From Lysobacter prati (GTDB lineage Bacteria; Pseudomonadota; Gammaproteobacteria; Xanthomonadales; Xanthomonadaceae): 64,000 nucleotides of DNA. The translations under genes and the position numbers were made by a program. The stretch covers positions 248,001 through 312,000 of the forward strand of contig NZ_VLNV01000006.1 in assembly GCF_009765215.1 (NCBI RefSeq), in the 5' to 3' direction. Positions 18,642-26,773 of this stretch are shown here, in pieces. The notes beneath the pieces are model-generated. The model did not search any database and was not told the DNA's origin. It saw only the letters and a program-made list of their open reading frames with translations. Each line of letters begins with the position of its first letter. Positions within the stretch are counted from its first letter, which is position 1.

Positions 18642-18947
18642 ATGCAGCGTATGCGCCGGCCCCAGCTCCCTCCTGATTTTACTAGGAAGCGTGGCTTTGT
18701 CAGCGGCCCGGTGACGACGCGCTGGCTGCACTGCGGGGGAAAGGCGGTCGCGGTCGTGGCCTTCCACAACGACCTCTGGCGGACGTCCGTGAATCGTCAT
18801 CTGGACATCAAGCGGGAGCGGTCTGCACCGGCGCCGTCAGAGGATCTGGCCTTGGCCTGGGTGGAGCGCTGGGCGGTGGGGCAGGCCGAGCGAATGCGCC
18901 GACAGCTTGCACCCGGCCCCGAGGGGAGCACAATCAGCGCTAGCTAG
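18642..18947 (+). CDS. Small phage protein of the tail region
   Basis: A 101-residue basic protein (MQRMRRPQLPPDFTRKRGFV..., LWRTSVNRHLDIKRERSAPA). It resembles small proteins coded after the tail-tip gene in Xanthomonadaceae prophages; the role is unknown. The ATG at 18642 is chosen over longer frames because its N-terminus is protein-like. Confidence 0.6.
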   Translation: MQRMRRPQLPPDFTRKRGFVSGPVTTRWLHCGGKAVAVVAFHNDLWRTSVNRHLDIKRERSAPAPSEDLALAWVERWAVGQAERMRRQLAPGPEGSTISAS

Positions 18948-18966
18948 GTCCGGTGGGGATCGGCGC

Positions 18967-19203
18967 ATGCAATTGACGCTCGAGGAACTCGACTGTCGCC
19001 TGGACTCTTTGGACGCGGCCGTCGCGCAGATGGTGGAGGACGGCATGGATCGTGGAGACCTGCTGGTCGTAATCGCGTGCGCCGGAGACCAGCTTCTGGA
19101 GTTGTCCGGATCGAACCACGAGTATGTTTCGGATCGGCTGTTAGCAATCCTCATCGCCAATGGGTTGGGGACGGGGCAAGCGGCTGACCAAGGGCCCACT
19201 TGA
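18967..19203 (+). CDS. Hypothetical small acidic protein
   Basis: A 78-residue acidic helical protein (MQLTLEELDCRLDSLDAAVA..., LLVVIACAGDQLLELSG). It starts 20 bases after the previous stop, in the same direction. Function is unknown. The next 268 bases (19204-19471) show no gene. Confidence 0.5.
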   Translation: MQLTLEELDCRLDSLDAAVAQMVEDGMDRGDLLVVIACAGDQLLELSGSNHEYVSDRLLAILIANGLGTGQAADQGPT

Positions 19204-19471
19204 GCCACAGCCTCGCGCGGGACTCACACCGCTGCCGTCAGCGAACAAGAGGTGCCACGGCGAGGGTGCCTGAAATCGAGAACCTGATTCGATGGCATGT
19301 GCGTAGTCGTCGCACGCGACGACAGTTTGTCATCGCTGCTATCCAGCCAGGGCGTGCACTTGTTCGATATCCGGGGTGACTTACTGCCCTTGATTCGGCC
19401 CTGGTCACGACTGATCAACGCAGTTCGTCGGGAAGCCCTTGCGGACTTCCCGACCGACCCTGCGGGCAGGA

Positions 19472-20245
19472 TTACTTGGCGGCCGCGCGAGCCGCCTGGA
19501 TGATCACCTTCGCTACCGCTTCCGGGCTCGACACCATTGGCACGTGGCTAGTCGGCAACTCGGTGGTCGTGGCGCCGATCTTCTTCGCGAGCGCACGCTG
19601 CGCACCCGGGTCGATCATGCGGTCCTGGCCGGCGACGATGTACCACGACGGCTTCGCGGTCCACGCGGCCACGGTGACAGGCTGTTCGAAGTTCGCACCG
19701 CGCACCGGCCCCTGAGTGGCGTGGATCAGGTTGGCTTCGGCGGCGCTCACGTCCTGGGCGAAATCGCGGGCGATGGCATCGGCTGGCAGAGTGAGGAAAC
19801 CGTCGGTGTCGGCGATGAAGTGCGCGAAGCCCGGAGGCGCCGGGAAGCCGGTGGTGTCGGCGGCCGAGTGGGCGCCGAGAGTCGGTGCGAAGGCCGCGAC
19901 GTAGACCAGCGACTTCACCTTGGCGTTGCCGCCGGCCTGGGTGATGACCGCACCGCCCCAGGAATGGCCGACCAGCACGACCGGACCGGTCTGGGCGTTG
20001 ATGATGCGGTTGGCGGCGGCGACGTCGTCGTCCAGCGAGGTCAGCGGGTTCTGCACCGCGACCGCGTTCAGGCCTTGGGCCTGCAGCAGCGGGATGACCT
20101 TGTTCCAGGACGAACCATCGGCGAAGGCGCCGTGCACCAGGACTACGGTCGGGCGGGTGTCGGCGATCGGAGCAGGGGTCGCGGCGGTGGCGGCGGCGCT
20201 CAGGCCGAGGGCGGAGGCAAGGACCAGCGGGGCGAGGAAGTTCAT
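19472..20245 (-). CDS. Exported alpha/beta hydrolase
   Basis: A 257-residue serine hydrolase with a signal peptide (about 1-22, cut after ATAATA). It has the oxyanion region VVLVHGAFADGSSWNKVIP, the nucleophile elbow GHSWGG, an acid in VAGQDRMID and the catalytic His in TSHVPMV. It belongs to the short HGAFADGSSW hydrolase/esterase group; the substrate is unknown. AAGGAA precedes the ATG. It is divergent from an AraC gene with 114 bases between, a pairing that suggests control by that regulator. Confidence 0.88.
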   Translation of the reverse strand: MNFLAPLVLASALGLSAAATAATPAPIADTRPTVVLVHGAFADGSSWNKVIPLLQAQGLNAVAVQNPLTSLDDDVAAANRIINAQTGPVVLVGHSWGGAVITQAGGNAKVKSLVYVAAFAPTLGAHSAADTTGFPAPPGFAHFIADTDGFLTLPADAIARDFAQDVSAAEANLIHATQGPVRGANFEQPVTVAAWTAKPSWYIVAGQDRMIDPGAQRALAKKIGATTTELPTSHVPMVSSPEAVAKVIIQAARAAAK

Positions 20246-20359
20246 GGCGGAGTTCCTTGGGAGTGAGTGGGCCGGGTCGTTCCCGGTGAGGCCACTATCC
20301 CGGAGTCGACCGCACGTCATGTGCTGTAAAGTCCAGAAAACTTGCCATGGAGTCCAAAC

Positions 20360-21202
20360 ATGACCGACAGGCTCGATGCCCTGCTGGGCAATTTCTCGGT
20401 GCGGGCCACGGTCCGCAACACAGGCACCATCTGCGGCACCCATGAATTGGCGACAGAAGACGGCTTGGGCCAGCTGCACCTGGTCAGGCGCGGCACTGTG
20501 GTCGTGCACCACTCCGTGGGCAAGTCGATCACCATCGATACGCCTAGCCTGCTGCTGTACCCGCGGCCCTGCGGCCACCGCTTCGTGGTGGAAGGCGAGG
20601 AAGGCGCCGACCTGGCCTGCGCGGCCCTGGGCTTCGAATCCGCCACCGAAAATCCGCTGGTGTCCGCGCTGCCGGCCTGCCTGTGCCTGCCGCTGGACCA
20701 GCTGACGGGCGCCCGCCTGCTGCTGGACCTGCTGTTTGAGGAAGCCTTCGAACAGCGCTGCGGTCGCCGCGAAGTACTGGGCCGCCTGTTCGAACTGGTG
20801 CTGATCCAGGTGCTGCGTCACCAGATGGAAAGCGAGCAGTTGCAGACCGGCCTGATGGCGGGCTTGGCGCACCCGCGCCTGCGGCGCACGATCACCGCGA
20901 TGCACGAACGGCCGCGCGAGGAGTGGACGCTGGAAGCGTCGGCGGCAGTGGCGGGCATGTCGCGCAGTTCGTTCGCGCAGACCTTCCGCACCACGGTCGG
21001 ATGCACGCCGGGCGAATACCTGCAGCGGTGGCGGATCCTACTGGTGAAGAAGGGGTTGCGCGGCGGCAAGCCCTTGAAGGTGCTGGTTGATGACGCCGGC
21101 TATGCCAGCGAGTCGGCCTTGTCGCGGGCGTTCAAGGCGCAAGTGGGGGTAACGCCCAGGGAGTGGAGGGGGCGAAATCAAGTCCAGCGCAGGCCTTACT
21201 AG
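20360..21202 (+). CDS. AraC-family transcriptional regulator
   Basis: A 280-residue regulator. The N-terminal half is a cupin-like sensing domain (QLHLVRRGTVVVHHSVGKSI). The C-terminal half is the double helix-turn-helix AraC domain (WTLEASAAVAGMSRSSFAQT and GYASESALSRAFKAQVGVTP). It most likely controls the divergent hydrolase. The ATG at 20360 is chosen over a TTG 18 bases earlier. Both genes are cargo of element 1. Confidence 0.88.
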   Translation: MTDRLDALLGNFSVRATVRNTGTICGTHELATEDGLGQLHLVRRGTVVVHHSVGKSITIDTPSLLLYPRPCGHRFVVEGEEGADLACAALGFESATENPLVSALPACLCLPLDQLTGARLLLDLLFEEAFEQRCGRREVLGRLFELVLIQVLRHQMESEQLQTGLMAGLAHPRLRRTITAMHERPREEWTLEASAAVAGMSRSSFAQTFRTTVGCTPGEYLQRWRILLVKKGLRGGKPLKVLVDDAGYASESALSRAFKAQVGVTPREWRGRNQVQRRPY

Positions 21203-21390
21203 TCCGCTATCGGCCAGCAGCGGGCATTCGGCAGCGGGGGGTAATGCCCTTGCGGGCTTGAATGAATTGATCAGCCGGCATCGCATGAGAAGCAGACCCC
21301 CTGCAGCCTGAATGCGGATTCCACCGGAACAGATCAGTTGTATAGTTTCGATTCCGGCAGTACGCCGCGTGTCCCCACCTTCGGACGGCC

Positions 21391-21654
21391 ATGGATCCAA
21401 TTTCGCTCGAAGACCTCGCTTTGCTGGAGGTGTTAAAGAGGGTCTCTCAGCACGCTGCGCTGACCGATGACGAATCCGTCGTTCGAGACCGGCTGATCGA
21501 GAGCGGACTGGTGGTTGAGGACGAGGAAGGACTGACACTGACATCGGCCGGGATCGAGATGTGCAAATCCCTGCAGCATCGGGCTGCCGCCGATGCGCAG
21601 GTGGCCAAGATTCTCCAGCAGCGCGAGAACGGCGACGAAGCCCCAGCGGGTTAG
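21391..21654 (+). CDS. Hypothetical winged-helix-like protein
   Basis: An 87-residue protein (MDPISLEDLALLEVLKRVSQ..., DRLIESGLVVEDEEGLTLTS, AGIEMCKSLQ). The order of helix, beta hairpin and helix recalls a small winged-helix domain that may bind DNA. No partner is evident. It stands alone in the cargo region, with moderately lower GC upstream. Confidence 0.5.
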   Translation: MDPISLEDLALLEVLKRVSQHAALTDDESVVRDRLIESGLVVEDEEGLTLTSAGIEMCKSLQHRAAADAQVAKILQQRENGDEAPAG

Positions 21655-21772
21655 CGACCAGTGGTTGCTTGGCCGATGGCGGTCTCTCGACGGCGCGCCG
21701 TCAGTCCATGCATCCTGCGTCCCGCTATCGGCGATTAATGACATTTGCCACTGTGTGGGGCCCTCAGAACTG

Positions 21773-22117
21773 CTAGATGGCCAGACAGCCTTCTAGAGCA
21801 CTCTCGAGGTCGTTCAATAGGTACGGCTTCCTCAAGTGTGGTCCACCGCGCATCTCAGCGGGAATCTCGTCGCCGGCATATGCACTTGCAACCAGATACG
21901 GAATCCCGCGCTCAGTAAGCAGAATGGCGACGTCGGCACCGGTCTCGCCTCCGAGATCAACGTCCAGCACCGCCGCAGCAATTGATGACTCCTGATTGAT
22001 CAGGTCATTCGCTTCTTTTACTGATCTGGCGTGAACGGCCGTGTGACCTAGCCTCTTCAGCGCAATGACAACGCAGGCGGCGACGTCCGGGTCATCCTCT
22101 AACACCAAGATAAGCAT
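21773..22117 (-). CDS. Single-domain response regulator
   Basis: A 114-residue CheY-like receiver without an output domain. It has the acidic pocket (LEDDP, residues 7-9), the phospho-acceptor D52 in VLDVDLGG, and the conserved Lys in HLRKPY. It likely accepts phosphate from a kinase and acts by protein contact. The histidine kinase at 22391-23554 is divergently placed 273 bases away and is the obvious candidate partner. Both are cargo of element 1. Confidence 0.85.
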   Translation of the reverse strand: MLILVLEDDPDVAACVVIALKRLGHTAVHARSVKEANDLINQESSIAAAVLDVDLGGETGADVAILLTERGIPYLVASAYAGDEIPAEMRGGPHLRKPYLLNDLESALEGCLAI

Positions 22118-22390
22118 CGCCGCCCCCGCGAGAATTCCTCGGCGGACGATGCCCGAGCAGGCGTGATCGTCGTGGCAATAGACCGCTCACGAGTGGTTAG
22201 CACGATCGTCTGCTACTGGAGCCGTTAAGGACGTGTGATAGCTCGCTTCGGACGCGGCTTAGGGGGCCAAGGATCGCTACGGAGCCGGTTACCGGCATCG
22301 CTTTCGGCATGTCGCTTTCGGCCTGAACGGGACGCTCGCCCCATCCCTGCTTTGCATTAATCCCCGCAGCAACCGGAGTACAGTGGCGGG

Positions 22391-23554
22391 ATGATGTACC
22401 AGTTCCTCATCGCTAATCGAGCCCAATTGATTGCTCGCTGCAGGGCGAAGGTAGCCGGTCGAGCGTCGGTTGGTACCGCCGGGAAAGAGTTGGAACATGG
22501 AATTACTGTGTTCCTCGATCAGGTCATAAGGACCCTCGGATTAGAGAGGACCTCGGATCCGATGCGGAGTCGCAAAGTTTCCGGTCGCTCCGGCGGAGGA
22601 AAGCCCACGCTGTCGGAAATCGGCGAGTCGGCGGCACAGCACGGCAAGGAGTTGATGCAACAAGGGTTCACCGTCGAGGAAGTTGTCCACGACTACGGCG
22701 ACCTCTGCCAAGCAATCACCGATCTGGCATTCGAACAGAACGAGGAAGTCAGCATCGATGAGTTCAGGACACTCAACCGGTGCCTCGACAACGCCATTGC
22801 GAATGCCGTAACCGAGTTCGGCTACCAGCGCGACTTTGACGTCGCCGATAAGCAGGCTCAGGCCCTGAATGAGAGAATTGGATTCTTTGCCCACGAGCTG
22901 CGCAATCAGTTGTCTACGGCCACCCTGGCACTTTCCGTCATAAAGGGGGGTAGTGTCGGCTTGGGCGGCGCCACGGGTGTCGTGCTTGACCGGGCCCTGG
23001 TGGGCTTGAGCAATCTCATCGATCGCTCATTGGCAGAAGTCCGAGTGGCAGCGGGCATGCCGTTGCAGAACCGGCTCTTCTCCGTTGGCGCCTTCCTCGC
23101 CGAGCTAAAGCTATCTGCATCGCTTGAAGCAGACGTAAGAGGCTGCACCCTTAAGGTTTCCAACGTCGATCCGTTGTTAGCGCTCGATGTGGATCGGGAC
23201 CTACTCTTGGCTGCGGCCGGAAATCTCCTGCAGAACGCCTTCAAGTTCTCGCATCCTCATAGCGAAGTCAGTCTCAATGCGTATGCAATGGCTGATCGCG
23301 TCTTGATCGACGTCGAGGACCAATGCGGAGGCCTCCCACCAGGCGACGCAGAGAAGATGTTTCAGCCTTTCACTCAAGGGGCCGAAGACCGAAGCGGTTT
23401 GGGACTTGGCCTGTCGATCTCCCGGCGGAGCATCGAGGCCAACGGGGGCATTCTCAGTGTGCGAAACGTCCCAGGCACTGGTTGCGTCTTTACGATTGAC
23501 CTTCCGCGGCATTCGGTGTCGACATCACCGGCTGATCCGGTACCGCATTCGTAG
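22391..23554 (+). CDS. Soluble sensor histidine kinase
   Basis: A 387-residue kinase with no membrane segment. The N-terminal 150 residues form a helical region like RsbR/RsbU-type sensor domains (FLIANRAQLIARCRAKVAGR ... FTVEEVVHDYGDLCQAITDL). The H-box is FFAHELRNQL, with phospho-acceptor H168. The ATP-binding domain shows LLQNAFKFS (N box), DQCGGLP and GLGLGLSISRR (G boxes). It probably works with the nearby lone receiver. Its last 65 bases overlap the convergent gene at 23490-24389. Confidence 0.88.
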   Translation: MMYQFLIANRAQLIARCRAKVAGRASVGTAGKELEHGITVFLDQVIRTLGLERTSDPMRSRKVSGRSGGGKPTLSEIGESAAQHGKELMQQGFTVEEVVHDYGDLCQAITDLAFEQNEEVSIDEFRTLNRCLDNAIANAVTEFGYQRDFDVADKQAQALNERIGFFAHELRNQLSTATLALSVIKGGSVGLGGATGVVLDRALVGLSNLIDRSLAEVRVAAGMPLQNRLFSVGAFLAELKLSASLEADVRGCTLKVSNVDPLLALDVDRDLLLAAAGNLLQNAFKFSHPHSEVSLNAYAMADRVLIDVEDQCGGLPPGDAEKMFQPFTQGAEDRSGLGLGLSISRRSIEANGGILSVRNVPGTGCVFTIDLPRHSVSTSPADPVPHS

Positions 23555-24389
23555 TAGTGGTGGGGAATGCGGTCGACCGATGTTTTGACCAACACCGCTT
23601 TCGGCCAAAAGCTGCCGTTCGCGACTCTCCATTGAATGCTTGGGGCCGCAGTCCCCCCCCTTCACTCTGAGTGGTCAGTGCGTTGTCGTGCACAACCAAG
23701 AAGCCCCGTGTGCGCGTGGTGCTAGCGTTCAGAGGTGCCCTCATCGCATTCCACATGCCCTCCAAGGAGACCCAAGTCGGAGGGTACCTATGCGCCGCGA
23801 CGTCGAGCACGAGTAGCCGATCGCTGTCTGCGTGGTACGCAGCGACGGGAGAGATGTGGCCCATGGGGGGTTGCCCGAGGAGTTCGCGCTCATAGTTGAG
23901 GATCAGGAAGTTGCCTTCGCGCGCGAGGTTCTGACGAACCACTCGGCGGAAGTCGTCTAGGTTCGCGTCGGAGGCATGCACGATATCGACACGCGCTCCG
24001 TGCGCGCGCATCAGCGTGCCGAGTTGCCTAAGCGACATCCCGGTGAAGCTCACCTTCAACGGATGCAAGTCCACGTTCGGATGGGAGAATAGCGCCGCTT
24101 CATCGAGCCGCGCGCCTGCGGCATTGAGTGTGGTCAGCGCGCTGGCAACGCCGCAGTATGCGCGTCGGGATTGCGGAACGAAGTGTGCGCGCAACTTATC
24201 GTAGTCAGCCACGGCGTCGCTACCAGCGAGCAGCACCCGGCCGGCAGGCGTGTCCAGCGCTACCAGATGCGCCGGCATCGGTTCTAGATGCTGCTGGGGT
24301 TCTCGCAAGTAACGATTCCACACGGTACCGCTGCCCAGCGCGATCGCCGCGGCGGTGAAAATGGAAAGGCCGGCGACCATTGGACGCAT
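23490..24389 (-). CDS. Phytochelatin-synthase-like cysteine protease, exported
   Basis: A 299-residue protein of the bacterial phytochelatin synthase family (papain-like clan). An N-terminal hydrophobic segment (VAGLSIFTAAAIALGSGTVW) is a signal peptide or anchor. The catalytic triad is visible: C79 in SRRAYCGVASA, H178 in MGHISPVAAYH and D196 in LLVLDVAAH. Bacterial members mainly cleave glycine from glutathione and can act in metal tolerance. The family usually ends near GFLVV (about residue 235). Here some 64 low-complexity residues follow, across a run of eight C at 23652-23659, and overlap the kinase gene. This suggests a frameshift or a new 3' end. Confidence 0.8.
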   Translation of the reverse strand: MRPMVAGLSIFTAAAIALGSGTVWNRYLREPQQHLEPMPAHLVALDTPAGRVLLAGSDAVADYDKLRAHFVPQSRRAYCGVASALTTLNAAGARLDEAALFSHPNVDLHPLKVSFTGMSLRQLGTLMRAHGARVDIVHASDANLDDFRRVVRQNLAREGNFLILNYERELLGQPPMGHISPVAAYHADSDRLLVLDVAAHRYPPTWVSLEGMWNAMRAPLNASTTRTRGFLVVHDNALTTQSEGGGLRPQAFNGESRTAAFGRKRCWSKHRSTAFPTTTTNAVPDQPVMSTPNAAEGQS

Positions 24390-24662
24390 CGCGATTGCTG
24401 CTCGGTATGGATCGGGTTATCCCCGCGATAGGAGCAAATCGCGGCGCGAATGACGTGAGGGTGAAGCCCGTGAATGAACGCACCTGGTTCGCGTCGTCTG
24501 GCCTTACGTCTGGAATACCCTAAAGGTCGAAAGCAGGGGCTGGGTCGTCACCCTAACCAGTTGTAACCCATTGATCCGTATTGATCGGAGCGGGCTAGAT
24601 CGGCGAGGGTCTTTATACCCTGAAACCGTTACGGATCATTGGCTTACATCCGTCACGGCACA

Positions 24663-24719
24663 TGCCTGGGGGGCAGAGGGTCGTCGGTTCAAATCCGGCC
24701 GTCCCGACCATTGCATCAA
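24663..24719 (+). repeat. Right attachment site (57-bp direct repeat, copy 2)
   Basis: Identical to 8501-8557. It is the displaced 3' part of tRNA-Pro(GGG) with no 5' half before it, so it is not a functional tRNA. It ends element 1. The 273 bases before it (24390-24662) hold no gene but do contain CACCCTA at 24549. Confidence 0.93.
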
Positions 24720-24765
24720 GTACTTGGGTGGCGTGGAGTAGACGCGCCAACCTGGAAGTCCGCGG

Positions 24766-25326
24766 CTACCTTCGCGGCACATACCTCAACACCAGCGCTC
24801 CCGAGTCGAGCTCGTGCCTGCTCACCAGCTTCAGGTCGACAGGCTTCGACAGTCCCGCGAACAACGTCGGGCCATGGCCGGCGAGCCGGGGATGCACCAC
24901 GAACTCGTACTCATCGATCAAGCCCAGCTCGGCCAGCGCCAGCGGCAGCTTCACGCCTCCCACGAAGATTCCGCTGCCCGGCTCCTGCTTGAGTCGTTGC
25001 ACGGCTTCGCGCAGGTCTCCGCGCAGGAGCTCCGCGTTCCAATCCACGCGGTCAAGGGTGGTTGAGACGACATACTTCTTCGCCGCGTGGATTGTTTGGG
25101 CGAACGGCATCACCCAAGGCTCCGCCCAATCCGGCATCACGCCGGTCTCCGCTGGCTCCCGCCACGCTTCCTCCATCATCTGGTAGGTCACGCGGCCAAA
25201 CAGGAGGGCGTCGGCTTCGGCGAGGTTCCTGGCGTGGTGGCGATGCAGTTCTTCATCCGGCTCGATTGCAAGATGATCGCAGCACCCGTCCAGCGTGACG
25301 TTGATGGAATACCGGAGCGGTCGCAT
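24766..25326 (-). CDS. RibD C-terminal-domain reductase family protein
   Basis: A 186-residue protein with the dihydrofolate-reductase-like fold of the RibD C-terminal domain: INVTLDGCCDH, ADALLFGRVTYQMMEEAW, VVSTTLDRVDWN, GIFVGGVKLPLALAELGLID. Stand-alone members bind NAD(P)H; their substrate is mostly unknown. AGGAGG lies ideally before the ATG at 25326, which decides the start against a longer frame. It is the first host gene right of attR. Confidence 0.85.
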   Translation of the reverse strand: MRPLRYSINVTLDGCCDHLAIEPDEELHRHHARNLAEADALLFGRVTYQMMEEAWREPAETGVMPDWAEPWVMPFAQTIHAAKKYVVSTTLDRVDWNAELLRGDLREAVQRLKQEPGSGIFVGGVKLPLALAELGLIDEYEFVVHPRLAGHGPTLFAGLSKPVDLKLVSRHELDSGALVLRYVPRR

Positions 25327-25364
25327 TGCGTCCTCCTGATGCTGTCGTGCAATTGATTCCGCCT

Positions 25365-25814
25365 CTAAAGCGGGGTGGCCGGGTTTTCCGCTTGCCACTT
25401 GCTCCAGTAATGCACCAGCAGCGCAATACCGTCGTTTCTCTGGAAGGAGCTTCGCGTCACCGGAATCGACTCTTCCCAACGTGCCTGTGCCAACTCCTGC
25501 AGAGTGGACGCCGTCGCGTTGCAGAATCCCATGTGCCAGGTTTCGAACTGACGGTGGGCGACGGGTGCGTTCATTAGTTGGCGGATGTCGGTGTGACTAC
25601 CCGCTTCGCGTATTCGCGCATATACCGCATCGACGCGATCAGGCAGTCCTTCGAAGTACTGGAAGAACTGCTCGCCATTGGAGAACAGGACTCCCGTGAC
25701 TCCCGACATTGCATTGAACCCGCGGGCGTCGAGCAACAGCCCGTCGATTTCGCCGGGACGCAGACTGCGCGTCGCCGTGCTGACGTACGCGATGGCGTGC
25801 AATGCATGGTCCAT
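25365..25814 (-). CDS. BLUF-domain blue-light sensor protein
   Basis: The 149-residue protein is a short BLUF protein, which binds FAD and senses blue light. The key residues are present: Y10 (AIAYVS), N34 (RGFNAMSGVTGVL) and Q52 (EQFFQYFEG), followed by the family tail (HRQFETWHMGF). There is no fused output domain, so it must signal through a partner or its C-terminal helices. It lies 38 bases before the reductase gene on the same strand and may be co-transcribed with it. Confidence 0.9.
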   Translation of the reverse strand: MDHALHAIAYVSTATRSLRPGEIDGLLLDARGFNAMSGVTGVLFSNGEQFFQYFEGLPDRVDAVYARIREAGSHTDIRQLMNAPVAHRQFETWHMGFCNATASTLQELAQARWEESIPVTRSSFQRNDGIALLVHYWSKWQAENPATPL

Positions 25815-26198
25815 GTCAATCGTCCGCTCGGCTCGACCCGCCCCGACATGGGGCGCTCCGCGGCGAGACTAAGGGAGCGGTCAGCCGACCGCAACAGCGT
25901 GGCCATGCGATGGTTCCGCCCAACAAAAAGGGCCGCGCGCCTCGTGAGAGGCTCGCGACCCTCCGGCGGATGGCAAGCTGAGTGCATGCCAGCGTCGACC
26001 GATTCGGTTCGTTCGGGAGATCGGTGGTTGGATCTGCTCTTCGTTACCGGATCAGCGAGGCAAGCATAGTGTCAGTGGTGAAATTCCAGCGTGAGGGAAT
26101 GGCCGCCACAGGAACACCGGGCGATAACAAATTCCTGTTCATGCGCGACTTGGCCCTTGTGTCGAGGCTCGACATCGGGATCACGTTACGATGCGTCC
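25815..26198. other. Gene-free interval between divergent host genes
   Basis: No convincing coding frame on either strand. The only structured part is the hairpin at 25925-25962. Confidence 0.6.
25925..25962 (-). terminator. Strong hairpin with T-run on the minus strand
   Basis: Read on the minus strand, GGGTCGCGAGCCTC, loop TCAC, GAGGCGCGCGGCCC is followed by TTTTTGTT. It looks like an intrinsic terminator, but no minus-strand gene ends here. It may close a short untranslated RNA or protect the BLUF gene from upstream transcription. Confidence 0.45.
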
Positions 26199-26666
26199 AT
26201 GCATCCCCGCGCAGAACAACTGATCCGCGAATTGCAGCTCGCCCCGCATCCAGAGGGCGGCTACTTCCGCCGTGTGTATGCCTCCGACACGAGCGTCGAA
26301 GCGAACGGCCTGTCGCGTCCGGCCCTGACCGCAATCCGCTTCCTGCTCGCCCGCGGGCAGGTGAGCCAATGGCACCGGATCGATGCCGACGAGTGCTGGC
26401 ATTGGCAGGAAGGCGATGCGCTGGAGTTGCTGGAGTTCGATCCGGATACCGCTGCACTCAAGACGACCATCCTCGACCGCAGTGGCCAGGGCGCGCCGCT
26501 GCATGTGATCCCGGCCGGGCGCTGGCAGGCGGCGCGTCCGTTGGGTGCCTACACGCTGGTGGCCTGCACGGTGTCGCCCGGATTCGTGTGGGACGGGTTT
26601 GAATTGCTGGGCGAGGGTGGTGAGGTGGCGGATGTGCTGGCCAGGCTTGGAGGCCTGCCGCTCTGA
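26199..26666 (+). CDS. Cupin-domain protein (DUF985 type)
   Basis: A 155-residue protein of the DUF985 cupin group: LQLAPHPEGGYFRRVYAS at the start, then AIRFLLARGQVSQWHRIDAD with metal-ligand-type His, and WHWQEGDALELLEFDP. The C-terminus SPGFVWDGFELL is typical. Its function is not established; related proteins bind metal and perhaps sugar-like ligands. The ATG at 26199 places the conserved LIREL helix at the N-terminus. Confidence 0.85.
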   Translation: MHPRAEQLIRELQLAPHPEGGYFRRVYASDTSVEANGLSRPALTAIRFLLARGQVSQWHRIDADECWHWQEGDALELLEFDPDTAALKTTILDRSGQGAPLHVIPAGRWQAARPLGAYTLVACTVSPGFVWDGFELLGEGGEVADVLARLGGLPL

Positions 26667-26773
26667 GCACGGGGCAGGTTTGATTGCCCAACGGCTTGAA
26701 GGCACGCTGGCGCTGAACTCGCCCGGCCAAGCGCGGTCCATGTCCGGGAGACGAGTCCCCACAAGGAGTGGAA

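Larger units (their letters stand above)
8501..24719. mobile_element. Integrative element 1: prophage remnant in tRNA-Pro with accessory cargo
   Basis: The 16.2-kb segment between the 57-bp repeats holds, from the left, integrase and excisionase genes, a leftward operon of small phage-type genes (11061-13210), a tail-tip module (13214-19203) and cargo genes (19472-24389). Terminase, portal, capsid, tape-measure and lysis genes are absent. A junction near 13.2 kb truncates genes on both strands, so a large internal deletion is likely. Because int, xis and both att sites look intact, excision may still be possible. Confidence 0.85.

Noticed and set aside
24622-24718. Second functional tRNA-Pro at the right end of element 1
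   Set aside because: Only the 3' part from 24663 matches; the sequence before it cannot form the acceptor and D-arms.
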